Origin: Pseudomonas soli
Lineage (GTDB): Bacteria > Pseudomonadota > Gammaproteobacteria > Pseudomonadales > Pseudomonadaceae
NCBI RefSeq assembly: GCF_900110655.1
Contig: NZ_FOEQ01000003.1
Span: 248,001 to 312,000 of the forward strand
Length of the DNA: 64,000 nt
Reading direction: 5' to 3'
The notes beneath the pieces were generated by a model. The model was not told the DNA's origin and did no database searches. It saw only the letters and a list, made by a program, of their open reading frames with translations. The translations under genes and the position numbers were made by a program. Positions 27,661 to 36,117 of the stretch are shown in pieces (within the stretch, counting starts at the first letter, position 1; each line of letters starts with the position of its first letter).

Positions 27661-29085
27661 TTACGCCTTCAGCGGAACCAGACGGGGAGCGATCATGTTT
27701 TCCGGACGCAGGATGTCGTTGAGCATCTCTTCGTCCAGCAGCTTCTCTTCGCGCACCAGTTCCAGCACGCCGCGGCCGGTTTCCAGGGCGACGCGGGCGA
27801 TACGGGTGGCGTTTTCGTAGCCGATGTATGGGTTCAGGGCGGTGACCAGGCCGATCGAGTGCTCGACCAGTTCACGGCAGCGCTGTTCGTTGGCGGTGAT
27901 GCCGACGATGCAGTGCTCGCGCAGCATGTCCATGGCGCGTTGCAGCAGGCGGATCGAGTCGAAGATCTTGTAGGCGATCAGCGGTTCCATCACGTTCAGC
28001 TGCAGCTGGCCACCTTCGGCGGCGACGGTCAGGGCCAGGTCGTTGCCCATGATGGCGAACGCGACTTGGTTGACGGCTTCCGGGATAACCGGGTTGACCT
28101 TGCCTGGCATGATCGAGCTGCCTGGCTGGCGCGCCGGCAGGTTGATCTCGTTGATGCCGGTGCGTGGGCCGCTGGACAGCAGGCGCAGGTCGTTGCAGAT
28201 CTTCGACAGCTTGACCGCGGTGCGCTTGAGCATGCCGGAGAACAGCACGAAGGCGCCCATGTCGGAGGTGGCTTCGATCAGGTCGGCAGCCGGCACCAGC
28301 GGCTGGCCGCTGATGATCGCCAGGCGCTGGACGGCCAGCATCTGGTAGCCCGGGTCGGCATTGATGCCGGTACCGATGGCGGTGCCGCCCAGGTTGATTT
28401 CGGTCAGCAGTTCCGGAGCCAGCGAGCGCAGGCGCTGCAGGTCTTCGGTCATGGTGGTGGCGAAGGCGCGGAATTCCTGGCCCAGGGTCATCGGCACGGC
28501 GTCTTGCAGCTGGGTACGGCCCATCTTCAGAACGTGGTCGAACTCTTTACCTTTGGCAGCGAAGGCCTGGATCAGGCTGTCGAGGCTAGCCAGCAGGGCG
28601 TCGTGGCCCAGCAGCAGACCCAGACGAATCGCGGTCGGGTAGGCGTCGTTGGTCGACTGCGCCATGTTCACATCGTTGTTCGGGTGCAGGTACTGGTACT
28701 CACCCTTCTGGTGACCCATGGCCTCCAGCGCGATGTTGGCGATGACTTCGTTGGCGTTCATGTTGGTGGAAGTACCAGCACCGCCTTGAATCATGTCCAC
28801 CACGAACTGCTCGTGATAGTCGCCTTTGATCAGTCGTGCGCAGGCTGCGCTGATCGCGGCGTGCTTGGCATCGCTCAGGTGCCCCAGCTCACGGTTGGCG
28901 TCAGCAGCTGCCTGCTTGACCATCGCCAGGCCGACTACCAGTTTCGGGTAGTGCGACAGCGGAACACCGGAGAGGTGGAAGTTGTTGGCAGCGCGCAGAG
29001 TCTGGATGCCGTAGTAGGCATCGGCAGGGACTTCAAGGGTACCAAGCAGATCTTTTTCGACGCGGAACGATGCAGCGGAGGACAT
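27661..29085 (-). CDS. aspA: Aspartate ammonia-lyase
   Basis: 474 residues from MSSAASFRVEKDLLG; a start 4 codons upstream (MISI) is possible, but 474 is the usual pseudomonad length. It deaminates L-aspartate to fumarate and ammonia. Signatures: GIQTLRAANNF, GAGTSTNMNANEVIANIA, NNDVNMAQSTNDAYPTAIR, MGRTQLQDAVPMTLGQEF, TAIGTGINADPGY and the fumarase/aspartase loop GSSIMPGKVNPV. A divergent LysR gene is its likely regulator. Own terminator at 27569. Confidence 0.96.
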   Translation of the reverse strand: MSSAASFRVEKDLLGTLEVPADAYYGIQTLRAANNFHLSGVPLSHYPKLVVGLAMVKQAAADANRELGHLSDAKHAAISAACARLIKGDYHEQFVVDMIQGGAGTSTNMNANEVIANIALEAMGHQKGEYQYLHPNNDVNMAQSTNDAYPTAIRLGLLLGHDALLASLDSLIQAFAAKGKEFDHVLKMGRTQLQDAVPMTLGQEFRAFATTMTEDLQRLRSLAPELLTEINLGGTAIGTGINADPGYQMLAVQRLAIISGQPLVPAADLIEATSDMGAFVLFSGMLKRTAVKLSKICNDLRLLSSGPRTGINEINLPARQPGSSIMPGKVNPVIPEAVNQVAFAIMGNDLALTVAAEGGQLQLNVMEPLIAYKIFDSIRLLQRAMDMLREHCIVGITANEQRCRELVEHSIGLVTALNPYIGYENATRIARVALETGRGVLELVREEKLLDEEMLNDILRPENMIAPRLVPLKA

Positions 29086-29187
29086 GATGGATATCATCTC
29101 GATTTTGACCCGGCACCTGCCGGAATGGCGCCAATGCTAGGGCTGCCCAGATTTTGCGGCCAATGCTGTTGCACGCTAACCTATGCG

Positions 29188-29227
29188 CAAACGGCATACG
29201 GTTTGATGTGACGCCGATTGACAATCG
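29188..29227. promoter_or_regulatory. Palindromes in the aspA-lysR intergenic region
   Basis: A perfect 13-bp palindrome CGATTG-A-CAATCG is at 29215-29227, and CAAAC-N8-GTTTG is at 29188-29205. Both lie in the 181 bp between aspA and the divergent LysR gene and are candidate operators for that regulator. No experimental link is known to me. Confidence 0.5.
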
Positions 29228-29266
29228 AGCGTGTTCCATTTTGGTGCACGCAGTGCGGAGTAGTCG

Positions 29267-30196
29267 ATGAACCTCGAAAGCAAATGGCTGGAGGACTTCA
29301 GTGCCCTGGCCTCGACCCGCAGTTTCTCGCAAGCGGCCGAGCGCCGGTTCGTTACCCAGCCAGCGTTTAGCCGACGCATACGCAGCTTGGAAGCGGCGCT
29401 TGGGTTGACCTTGGTGAATCGTTCCCGCACACCCATCGAACTGACCGAGGCCGGGCAGCTGTTTCTCGTCACTGCACGCACCGTTGTCGACCAGTTGAGC
29501 GAAGTTCTCCGCCATTTACATCACCTCGAAGGCGGTCAGGGCGAAGTGATCCAGGTCTCGGCCGCGCACTCCTTGGCATCGGGCTTTTTCCCCCGCTGGG
29601 TGGCGCAATTGCGCAACGATGGCCTTAACATCGCCACGCGCCTGGTCGCCACCAACGTCGGTGATGCGGTGCATGCATTACGCGAAGGCGGCTGCGACCT
29701 GATGCTGGCCTTCTATGACCCGGACGCGGCGCTGCAGATGGACGCCGAGATCTTCCCGTCGCTGCACATGGGCAATACCGAAATGCTTCCGGTGTGTGCC
29801 GTGGGCCCCGACGGCAAGCCGCTGTTCGACCTGGAGGGGGAGGCCAGCGTGCCCTTGCTGGCCTACAGCGCCGGCGCCTTCCTCGGTCGGTCGGTCAACC
29901 TGCTGCTGCGCCAGCGCAACCTGCGCTATACCACTGTCTATGAGACGGCCATGGCCGACAGTCTCAAGAGCATGGCGCTCGAAGGCATGGGCATCGCCTG
30001 GGTCCCGAAGCTGTCGATGCGCGGCGAACTGGAGCGTGGCGAGCTGGCGATCTGCGGTGGCAGCCAGTGGCATGTGCCACTGGAAATCCGCCTGTATCGC
30101 TGCGCCTTGGTGCGCAAGGCCAACGTGCGCTTGCTGTGGCGCAAGCTGGAGGGCGGTTCAGTTGACCCAAAAGTCAGCCAAACCCCCGAAAAATAA
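29267..30196 (+). CDS. LysR-family regulator, HypT/YjiE-like
   Basis: 309 residues; GGAG precedes the ATG. The DNA-binding part (1-65) reads DFSALASTRSFSQAAERRFV and TQPAFSRRIRSLEAALG. The QPAFSRRIR helix and the rest of the sequence (SAAHSLASGFFP, LREGGCDLMLAFYDPD, LLAYSAGAFLGRSVN, MALEGMGIAWVPK) resemble E. coli YjiE (HypT), a hypochlorite-responsive regulator. Divergence from aspA suggests control of aspartase; whether it senses an oxidant is not shown. Confidence 0.85.
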   Translation: MNLESKWLEDFSALASTRSFSQAAERRFVTQPAFSRRIRSLEAALGLTLVNRSRTPIELTEAGQLFLVTARTVVDQLSEVLRHLHHLEGGQGEVIQVSAAHSLASGFFPRWVAQLRNDGLNIATRLVATNVGDAVHALREGGCDLMLAFYDPDAALQMDAEIFPSLHMGNTEMLPVCAVGPDGKPLFDLEGEASVPLLAYSAGAFLGRSVNLLLRQRNLRYTTVYETAMADSLKSMALEGMGIAWVPKLSMRGELERGELAICGGSQWHVPLEIRLYRCALVRKANVRLLWRKLEGGSVDPKVSQTPEK

Positions 30197-30243
30197 GGCC
30201 GACAGTTGGTCGCCGGGGGTGCCGTGACCGCGCAACGTTACGC

Positions 30244-30331
30244 TATACTGCGCGGCCCCTCGACCGGATAGATTCCGGTCATGATCAGCAAACAAGCCAC
30301 GCCGGTCGTCCCGCGTGGCTTGTTGTTTTTT
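30244..30331 (+). promoter_or_regulatory. purEK leader: promoter element, hairpin and intrinsic terminator
   Basis: TATACT at 30244-30249 is a good -10 element with no clear -35. It is followed by a hairpin GACCGGA-N5-TCCGGTC (30261-30279). A terminator follows: AACAAGCCACGC-N10-GCGTGGCTTGTT and then GTTTTTTG (30291-30331). The sequence CCGGTC recurs in the terminator loop (30302-30307), so GACCGG can pair with either copy. This may be an attenuation leader, a short RNA of about 75 nt, or simply the terminator of the upstream LysR gene. Confidence 0.6.
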
Positions 30332-30368
30332 GACGCGCCTGCGGGCGCACAAGCGAAGAGGCTCGACG

Positions 30369-30860
30369 ATGAGTGCACTGGTTGGCGTGATCATGGGCTC
30401 CAAGTCCGATTGGTCCACCCTTAGCCACACCGCCGATATGCTGGAAAAACTCGGCATTCCCTACGAAGTGAAGGTGGTTTCCGCCCACCGCACCCCGGAC
30501 CTGCTGTTCCAGTACGCCGATGAGGCCGAAGGCCGCGGCATCGAAGTGATCATCGCCGGCGCCGGCGGCGCCGCCCACCTGCCGGGCATGTGCGCCGCCA
30601 AGACCCATCTGCCGGTGCTCGGTGTGCCGGTGCAATCGTCGATGCTCTCGGGTGTTGATTCGCTGCTGTCGATCGTACAGATGCCTGCTGGCGTCCCGGT
30701 CGCCACCCTGGCCATCGGCAAGGCCGGCGCGATCAACGCAGCCTTGTTGTCGGCGAGCATCCTCGGGGCCAAGCACCCGCAGTTCCACGCGGCGCTCAAG
30801 CAGTTCCGCACCGAGCAGACCGACACCGTGCTGGATAATCCAGACCCGCGTCAGGCTTGA
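30369..30860 (+). CDS. purE: N5-carboxyaminoimidazole ribonucleotide mutase
   Basis: 163 residues from [19 protein letters not shown] precedes the ATG. Class I PurE converts N5-CAIR to CAIR in purine synthesis. Signatures: GSKSDW (9-14), VVSAHRTPD (37-45) and [12 protein letters not shown]. It lies 11 nt upstream of purK. Expression may be controlled by the leader at 30244-30331. Confidence 0.96.
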   Translation: MSALVGVIMGSKSDWSTLSHTADMLEKLGIPYEVKVVSAHRTPDLLFQYADEAEGRGIEVIIAGAGGAAHLPGMCAAKTHLPVLGVPVQSSMLSGVDSLLSIVQMPAGVPVATLAIGKAGAINAALLSASILGAKHPQFHAALKQFRTEQTDTVLDNPDPRQA

Positions 30861-30871
30861 GGCTGAAACCC

Positions 30872-31954
30872 ATGAAGATCGGTGTAATCGGTGGTGGCCA
30901 ACTGGGCCGCATGCTGGCCTTGGCGGGCACCCCGCTGGGCATGAACTTCGCTTTCCTCGACCCGGCACCAGACGCCTGCGCCGCGCCGCTGGGCGAGCAC
31001 CTGCGTGCCGACTACGGTGACCAGGACCATCTGCGCCAGCTGGCCGACGAAGTCGACCTGGTGACCTTCGAGTTCGAAAGTGTGCCGGCCGAGACCGTGG
31101 CCTTTCTCTCGCAGTTCGTCCCGGTCTATCCGAGCGCCGAGGCCCTGCGCATCGCCCGTGATCGCCTGTTCGAGAAGAGCATGTTCCGCGATCTGGGGAT
31201 TCCCACCCCGGCCTTTGCCGACATCCTCTCGCAGGCGGACCTCGATGCCGCGGTGGCAAGCATTGGCCTGCCGGCCGTGCTCAAGACCCGCACCCTGGGT
31301 TACGACGGCAAGGGCCAGAAGGTCCTGCGCAAGCCCGAAGACGTGGTCGACACTTTTGCCGAACTGGGCAGCGTGCCGTGCCTGCTGGAAGGCTTCGTGC
31401 CGTTCACCGGGGAAGTGTCGCTGGTGGCCGTGCGCGCCCGCGACGGTGAAACCCGCTTCTACCCGCTGGTGCACAACACCCATGACAGCGGCATCCTGCG
31501 CCTGTCGGTGGCCAGCGAGGCGCACCCGTTGCAGGCCCTGGCCGAAGACTACGTTGGCCGCGTGCTGCAGAAACTCGACTACGTGGGCGTCATGGCCTTC
31601 GAGTTCTTCGAAGTGGACGGTGGCCTGAAGGCCAACGAAATCGCCCCGCGTGTGCACAACTCCGGGCACTGGACCATCGAAGGCAGTGAGTGCAGCCAGT
31701 TCGAGAACCACCTGCGCGCCGTGGCCGGCCTGCCGCTGGGCTCGACCGCCAAGGTCGGCGAAAGCGCCATGCTCAACTTCATCGGCGAAGTGCCAGCAGT
31801 GGAGAAAGTCGTCGCCATCGATGACTGCCACCTGCACCACTACGGCAAGGCATTCAAGGTCGGGCGCAAGGTTGGCCACGCCACCCTGCGCTGCCAGGAC
31901 ATGGCCACCTTGAAGGCCAAGATTGCCGAAGTAGAGGCGTTGATCGCCGGCTGA
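30872..31954 (+). CDS. purK: N5-carboxyaminoimidazole ribonucleotide synthase
   Basis: 360 residues from MKIGVIGGGQLGRML; a start five codons upstream is possible. This ATP-grasp enzyme makes N5-CAIR from AIR, bicarbonate and ATP, the substrate of PurE. Signatures: GGGQLGRM (7-14), VTFEFESVP, LKTRTLGYDGKGQ (glycine-rich ATP loop), LEGFVPFTGEVS and NEIAPRVHNSGHWT. Confidence 0.96.
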   Translation: MKIGVIGGGQLGRMLALAGTPLGMNFAFLDPAPDACAAPLGEHLRADYGDQDHLRQLADEVDLVTFEFESVPAETVAFLSQFVPVYPSAEALRIARDRLFEKSMFRDLGIPTPAFADILSQADLDAAVASIGLPAVLKTRTLGYDGKGQKVLRKPEDVVDTFAELGSVPCLLEGFVPFTGEVSLVAVRARDGETRFYPLVHNTHDSGILRLSVASEAHPLQALAEDYVGRVLQKLDYVGVMAFEFFEVDGGLKANEIAPRVHNSGHWTIEGSECSQFENHLRAVAGLPLGSTAKVGESAMLNFIGEVPAVEKVVAIDDCHLHHYGKAFKVGRKVGHATLRCQDMATLKAKIAEVEALIAG

Positions 31955-31991
31955 TCGAACTTCTGCCGGGCATTGCCGCTCTGAGATGGCA

Positions 31992-32024
31992 ACATGCCGA
32001 AGCGCTGACTAGGCTTTGGCATGT
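31992..32024 (+). terminator. Hairpin downstream of purK
   Basis: Arms ACATGCC-G-AAGC and GCTT-T-GGCATGT with one internal mismatch and a 9-nt loop. The T tract after it is poor (CTCATGTTC), so it may be a terminator of modest strength. Confidence 0.5.
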
Positions 32025-32050
32025 CTCATGTTCATCACAGAGGGATTGCC

Positions 32051-32296
32051 ATGGGCATCATTGGAACCATCTTCATCGGCCTGATCGTCGGCCTGCTGGC
32101 GCGTTTCCTGAAACCGGGTGACGACAGCATGGGCTGGATCATGACCATTCTCCTCGGCATCGCCGGTTCCCTGGCCGCCACCTACGGCGGACAAGCCCTG
32201 GGCATCTACCAGGCCGGGCAGGCCGCGGGCTTCTTCGGGGCCCTGGTCGGCGCGATCATCCTGCTGGTGATCTACGGCTTCATCAAGAAACGCTGA
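32051..32296 (+). CDS. GlsB/YeaQ/YmgE family membrane protein
   Basis: 81 residues with three hydrophobic segments (about 2-18, 29-48 and 55-76) and the family motif GLLARFLKPG followed by GWIMTILLGIAGS. AGAGGG precedes the ATG. The family (transglycosylase-associated protein) is linked to general stress responses in enteric bacteria; biochemical role unknown. Confidence 0.88.
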   Translation: MGIIGTIFIGLIVGLLARFLKPGDDSMGWIMTILLGIAGSLAATYGGQALGIYQAGQAAGFFGALVGAIILLVIYGFIKKR

Positions 32297-32345
32297 ATTC
32301 CCGCTAGAATGCCCGGCAATTCATCCTGAGTTGCCGAGCATTTCC

Positions 32346-32879
32346 ATGCGTGCGTTATCCCTCATTCCCCTGTTGCTGGCCAGCGCCCTGGCCCATGCCG
32401 AACTGCCCGAGACCGACTGGCTGGAACTGATGCCCAAGTCGGACCAGAAGGCGCTCGAGCAGATGCCCGAGATCGATCACAACTCCCCGGAAGCCCTGGG
32501 CACCTTCACCGCCAAGGGTGGGCTGAAGCAGAGCAAGGGCCTGCCGGCAGTGATGTACTCGACCAAGACCGTGGCCGCCATGAACGGCAGGCAGATCCGC
32601 CTGGGTGGTTATCCGGTGCCGCTGGAGAGCGATGCCAAAGGCAACAGCACGCTGTTTTTCCTGGTGCCTTACCCAGGGGCGTGCATCCATGTACCGCCGC
32701 CGCCACCGAACCAGCTGGTGCTGGTGCGGTATCCGAAAGGGCTGAAGATCGACGACATCTACACGCCGCTGTGGGTGACCGGCACCTTGAAGGTGGAGGC
32801 GGTCAGCAATGACTTGGCGGATGCGGCCTATGCACTGGAGGCGGGGCAGGTGAGGGTGGTGGAGGATGCGGACCTCTGA
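32346..32879 (+). CDS. DUF3299 domain-containing exported protein
   Basis: 177 residues from MRALSLIPLLLASALAHA, a signal peptide cleaved near residue 18. The periplasmic part holds the DUF3299-like blocks IRLGGYPVPLE, FFLVPYPGACIHVPPPPPNQ and DIYTPLWVTGTLKVE. The conserved cysteine in PGACIH could bind a metal or form a disulphide. DUF3299 proteins often accompany metal or ABC-transport genes; no such partner is adjacent here. Confidence 0.8.
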   Translation: MRALSLIPLLLASALAHAELPETDWLELMPKSDQKALEQMPEIDHNSPEALGTFTAKGGLKQSKGLPAVMYSTKTVAAMNGRQIRLGGYPVPLESDAKGNSTLFFLVPYPGACIHVPPPPPNQLVLVRYPKGLKIDDIYTPLWVTGTLKVEAVSNDLADAAYALEAGQVRVVEDADL

Positions 32880-32893
32880 GCCTGGCAGAGCGT

Positions 32894-32923
32894 ATCGCGG
32901 GGCAAGTCGGGCCGCCCCGCGAT
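32894..32923. repeat. REP-like palindrome between convergent genes
   Basis: ATCGCGGGGC-AAGTCGGGCC-GCCCCGCGAT, a perfect 10-bp stem in the 51-bp gap between the DUF3299 and mutarotase genes. A decayed copy with the same loop (CAGTCGGGCC) is at 61184-61211. Likely doubles as a bidirectional 3' end. Confidence 0.78.
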
Positions 32924-32930
32924 AGCGATT

Positions 32931-33827
32931 TCAGAGCGCTTCGCTACCGATTGCCACGCTCATCGCATGAGTCGCCCCTGGCTTGAGCACCACCACGTCA
33001 TCCATCACATTCGCCGTCTCGATGCACAGCATGCGCTGCCAGCCATCGTCGGCCATGTCCGGCAGGTCGCGGGCGCGGTCGGTCCAGGGGTTCCAGATCA
33101 CCGCGGTGCTTGAGCCGCCAGCAGTAAGGGTGGTGCGTCGGTTCCAGTGCGGATCGACAATCGCCAGTCGATCGGGCGCGTTCAGGTAGATGCGATCAGT
33201 CTCGCCCGCGAAACCCAGGTTGCCCTGCTGTTTGCGCTGTTCCCAATTGGCCAGTGTTTCGATGTAGGCCAGCCCGTCCACGCCTTCCACTTGCACCTGG
33301 CGCACATCGCTCACGGCGAAGTAGCTGTGCAGCGCCTGGCTCAGGGTGACATCGGTATTGCCGAGGTTGTAGCTGGTGAGGGTGAGCTTCAGCTGGTCAC
33401 CCAGCTCTACCAGGAGCTTGAGCTGGACCTCATGAGGCCAACCCGGCAGGTCACCCTGGGCTTCGGGCAATTCGAACTCGACCTGCAGGTGGTCGCCGTG
33501 TTCCTCGGCGCGCAACAACTGCCAGTCACGGCCACGCACCAGGCCGTGGGCGGGCGGCTGCTCGCCCTTGAACATGGCTTTGACCGTATCGGGATTGCGC
33601 TCGAAGATACCGAACCACGGCCAGCACACGGGAGCGCCGGCACGCACCGACTTGCCCTGGCGGAAGATGGCCTGGTCGCTCAGCCACAGCAGCGGAGGCT
33701 CGCCCAGGCGCTGATAGCTCAGAACCTGGGCGCCCTGCTGGGCAATCAGTAGTTCGGCATGATCGCTGGTGATGCGCCAGCAGTTGAGTTCGCCGTGCAG
33801 CTCGGTCTCGACCGTGAAGTTAGCCAT
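32931..33827 (-). CDS. D-hexose-6-phosphate mutarotase (YeaD-like aldose 1-epimerase)
   Basis: 298 residues of the galactose mutarotase-like fold: GAQVLSYQRLGEPPLLWLSD, GKSVRAGAPVCWPWFG, ALHSYFAVSD (catalytic His) and LCIETANVMDD (catalytic Glu). It interconverts alpha and beta anomers of hexose 6-phosphates in the cytoplasm, which would support the Zwf step. It is a single gene. Start at ATG 33827. Confidence 0.9.
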   Translation of the reverse strand: MANFTVETELHGELNCWRITSDHAELLIAQQGAQVLSYQRLGEPPLLWLSDQAIFRQGKSVRAGAPVCWPWFGIFERNPDTVKAMFKGEQPPAHGLVRGRDWQLLRAEEHGDHLQVEFELPEAQGDLPGWPHEVQLKLLVELGDQLKLTLTSYNLGNTDVTLSQALHSYFAVSDVRQVQVEGVDGLAYIETLANWEQRKQQGNLGFAGETDRIYLNAPDRLAIVDPHWNRRTTLTAGGSSTAVIWNPWTDRARDLPDMADDGWQRMLCIETANVMDDVVVLKPGATHAMSVAIGSEAL

Positions 33828-33900
33828 TGCGTTCGTCTCATTGATTGTCTGTCAGGCCGTTGGACCCGGTGACGTGCAATGAGTTTACCGCTGGCCAGGC

Positions 33901-34299
33901 TCAGCGACGAGGTACGGAGCGGGTGCGACCACTGCCATCGATGGCGACGAACACGAACACCGCCTCGGTAACCTTGCGCCATTCGCTGGACAGCGGGTCG
34001 TCGCTCCATACCTCGACCATCATCTGGATCGAGCTGCGGCCGATTTCCAGGGTCTGGGTATAGAAGGACAACTGCGCGCCCACGGCCACCGGGACCAGGA
34101 ACGCCATGCGATCGATGGCTACCGTGGCCACTCGGCCTCCGGCGACGCGGCTGGCCATGGCGGTGCCGGCCAGGTCCATCTGGGCGACCAGCCAGCCGCC
34201 GAAGATATCGCCGAAACCATTGGTTTCGCGCGGCAGCGCGGTGATCTGCAAGGCCAGGTCGCCTTGCGGGATAGGATCTTCTTGTTCGAGCTCAATCAT
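33901..34299 (-). CDS. Acyl-CoA thioesterase (YciA-like hotdog)
   Basis: 132 residues from MIELEQEDPIPQGDLALQ; the frame extends upstream but the family N-terminus begins here. The hotdog active-site helix is GFGDIFGGWLVAQMDLAGTA (about 27-46), followed by VAIDRMAFLVPVAVG. It hydrolyses acyl-CoA thioesters; YciA enzymes act on short- to medium-chain substrates. It is shorter than the thioesterase at 4023-4508 and lacks its charged tail. Confidence 0.88.
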   Translation of the reverse strand: MIELEQEDPIPQGDLALQITALPRETNGFGDIFGGWLVAQMDLAGTAMASRVAGGRVATVAIDRMAFLVPVAVGAQLSFYTQTLEIGRSSIQMMVEVWSDDPLSSEWRKVTEAVFVFVAIDGSGRTRSVPRR

Positions 34300-34661
34300 G
34301 CCGTGGGGCCTCTGACCCGTGACGCTTCGTTGGTGGCGCAATAACGGACGCCGTAAAAACGATTCAGCAGCACGCATACTACGCTGATTTCGCTTCAGGG
34401 GGCGGCCTCAGGGAAACTCTGCGAAACAGTCTGACAACGATGACCGACGTTTTCGCACAACATCCCTCAGGATAAGCAACCTTTTCCTACGAGCGGGCAG
34501 TATATATACCTGCACAGCCAGCGACGACCGCGCATTCATGAATATCTGTATGGATTTTGTACCGCTATGAGCGCAGCTCGGCAATTTGCTATCTTCGCCG
34601 ACTATTCAATCCAGAAGCCGCATGCCAAGCGGTCCGCAGACCTACAAGAGAAAGAACAGCG
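34300..34661. other. Intergenic region upstream of the MFS transporter
   Basis: 362 bp without a supported gene between divergent thioesterase and MFS genes. It is AT-richer than its surroundings. A palindromic stretch GCAG-TATATATACC-TGC is at 34497-34513 and TATCTT (possible -10) is near 34590. It is not a LexA site, because the CTG/CAG polarity is reversed. I see no stable RNA structure. Confidence 0.5.
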
Positions 34662-35951
34662 ATGACCTCCGTGCAGAGCAGTATCGAGCAGCCGTCCCGG
34701 CCGTTGTCCCGCAGTGACTACAAGACCCTCTCGCTGTCCGCCCTGGGCGGTGCCCTGGAGTTCTACGACTTCATCATCTTCGTGTTCTTCGCCACTGTGG
34801 TGGGCAAGCTGTTCTTCCCGGCCGACATGCCCGAATGGCTGCGCCTGATGCAGACCTTCGGCATCTTCGCCGCCGGCTACCTCGCCCGGCCATTGGGTGG
34901 CATCGTCATGGCCCACTTCGGCGACCTGCTCGGACGCAAGAAGATGTTCACCCTGAGCATTTTCATGATGGCCGTGCCGACCCTGGTGATGGGGCTGCTG
35001 CCCACCTATGCGCAGATTGGCCTGTGGGCGCCGATCCTGCTGCTGTTGATGCGGGTTATCCAGGGCGCGGCCATCGGTGGCGAGGTGCCGGGGGCCTGGG
35101 TGTTCGTCTCCGAGCACGTGCCGGCGCGCAACACCGGCTATGCTTGCGGCACCCTGACCGCCGGCCTGACCTCGGGCATTCTGCTTGGCTCGCTGGTGGC
35201 GACGCTGATCAACACGATCTACAGCCCCGAGGAAGTGGCGGACTACGCCTGGCGTATTCCATTCCTGCTCGGTGGGGTGTTCGGCTTCTTCGCGGTCTAC
35301 CTGCGCCGCTGGCTGCATGAGACCCCTGTGTTCGCCGAAATGCAGGCACGCAAGGCCCTGGCCGAGGAGCTGCCACTGCGCGCGGTGCTGCGTGATCATC
35401 GCGGCGCGATCATCCTCTCGATGCTGCTCACCTGGCTGCTGTCGGCCGGCATCGTGGTGATCATCCTCATGACCCCGGCATTGCTGCAGAGCCTCTACCA
35501 CGTCAGCCCCACCGACTCGCTCAAGGCCAATAGCCTGGCTATCGTGCTGCTCAGCCTGGGCTGCGTCGGCGCTGGCAGCCTGGCCGACCGTTTCGGTGCC
35601 GGGCGAGTGTTCATCGTCGGCAGCCTGATGCTGCTGGCGTCGTCCTGGGCCTTCTACCACAGCCTGCCGACCCGCCCGGACCTGCTGTTCCCGCTCTATG
35701 CGCTGACTGGCTTGTGCGTGGGTATCGTCGGCGCCGTGCCTTACGTGATGGTCAAGGCGTTCCCGCCTGTCGTGCGCTTCAGCGGCCTGTCGTTCTCCTA
35801 CAACCTCGCCTACGCGATCTTCGGTGGCCTGACGCCGATGGTGGTGACCGCGCTGCTCAAGTTCAGTCCGATGGCACCCGCCTATTACGTGGCGTGCCTG
35901 TGCGCCGTTGGTCTGCTGGTGGGCATCTATCTGCTCGCGCGCAAACGCTGA
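34662..35951 (+). CDS. MFS transporter, metabolite:H+ symporter type
   Basis: 429 residues with about 12 membrane segments. The signature ALGGALEFYDFIIFVFF (about 27-43) and RPLGGIVMAHFGDLLGRKKMF (loop 2-3) place it in the metabolite:H+ symporter (ProP/ShiA/KgtP) group. It probably takes up an organic acid, osmolyte or similar solute with protons; the substrate cannot be read. AAGAGA precedes the ATG at 34662. It ends 166 bp before pstS but has its own 3' hairpin. Confidence 0.88.
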   Translation: MTSVQSSIEQPSRPLSRSDYKTLSLSALGGALEFYDFIIFVFFATVVGKLFFPADMPEWLRLMQTFGIFAAGYLARPLGGIVMAHFGDLLGRKKMFTLSIFMMAVPTLVMGLLPTYAQIGLWAPILLLLMRVIQGAAIGGEVPGAWVFVSEHVPARNTGYACGTLTAGLTSGILLGSLVATLINTIYSPEEVADYAWRIPFLLGGVFGFFAVYLRRWLHETPVFAEMQARKALAEELPLRAVLRDHRGAIILSMLLTWLLSAGIVVIILMTPALLQSLYHVSPTDSLKANSLAIVLLSLGCVGAGSLADRFGAGRVFIVGSLMLLASSWAFYHSLPTRPDLLFPLYALTGLCVGIVGAVPYVMVKAFPPVVRFSGLSFSYNLAYAIFGGLTPMVVTALLKFSPMAPAYYVACLCAVGLLVGIYLLARKR

Positions 35952-35984
35952 AACCCGCTCTAAGTCCCCTCCGCAACATCCTGT

Positions 35985-36016
35985 AAAGGCCATCCCGGTT
36001 ACCGGTGATGGCCTTT
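35985..36016 (+). terminator. Hairpin between the MFS gene and pstS
   Basis: AAAGGCCATC-N12-GATGGCCTTT, a perfect 10-bp stem 33 nt after the MFS stop whose own 3' arm ends in TTT. It separates the MFS transcript from the Pho-controlled pstS promoter just downstream. Confidence 0.65.
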
Positions 36017-36023
36017 CATCCAA

Positions 36024-36068
36024 TTGTCACATTCGAGTCATAGAGTGTTCATGCGGCCTGCAGATACT
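36024..36068 (+). promoter_or_regulatory. Pho box and promoter of pstS
   Basis: Three PhoB half-sites at 11-nt steps: TTGTCAC (36024), GAGTCAT (36035) and TGTTCAT (36046), with 4-nt spacers. GATACT (36063-36068) follows 10 nt after the last half-site as the -10 element. PhoB replaces -35 recognition at such promoters. Confidence 0.85.
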
Positions 36069-36117
36069 TGGGCCCGTTCCATCTCACAACCCACGATATT
36101 CCTGCTAGGAGCAAGGC

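Noticed and set aside
30280..30423. Possible leader peptide starting [10 protein letters not shown] before purE
   Set aside because: No ribosome-binding site, no run of regulatory codons and it runs into purE in another frame; the RNA structure is the more likely signal.
34497..34513. Possible LexA box upstream of the MFS gene
   Set aside because: The sequence is CAG...CTG with TA-rich centre, the reverse of the CTG-N10-CAG consensus.
34602..36023. Long open frame antisense to the MFS gene
   Set aside because: Same reason: a mirror of membrane-protein codons.
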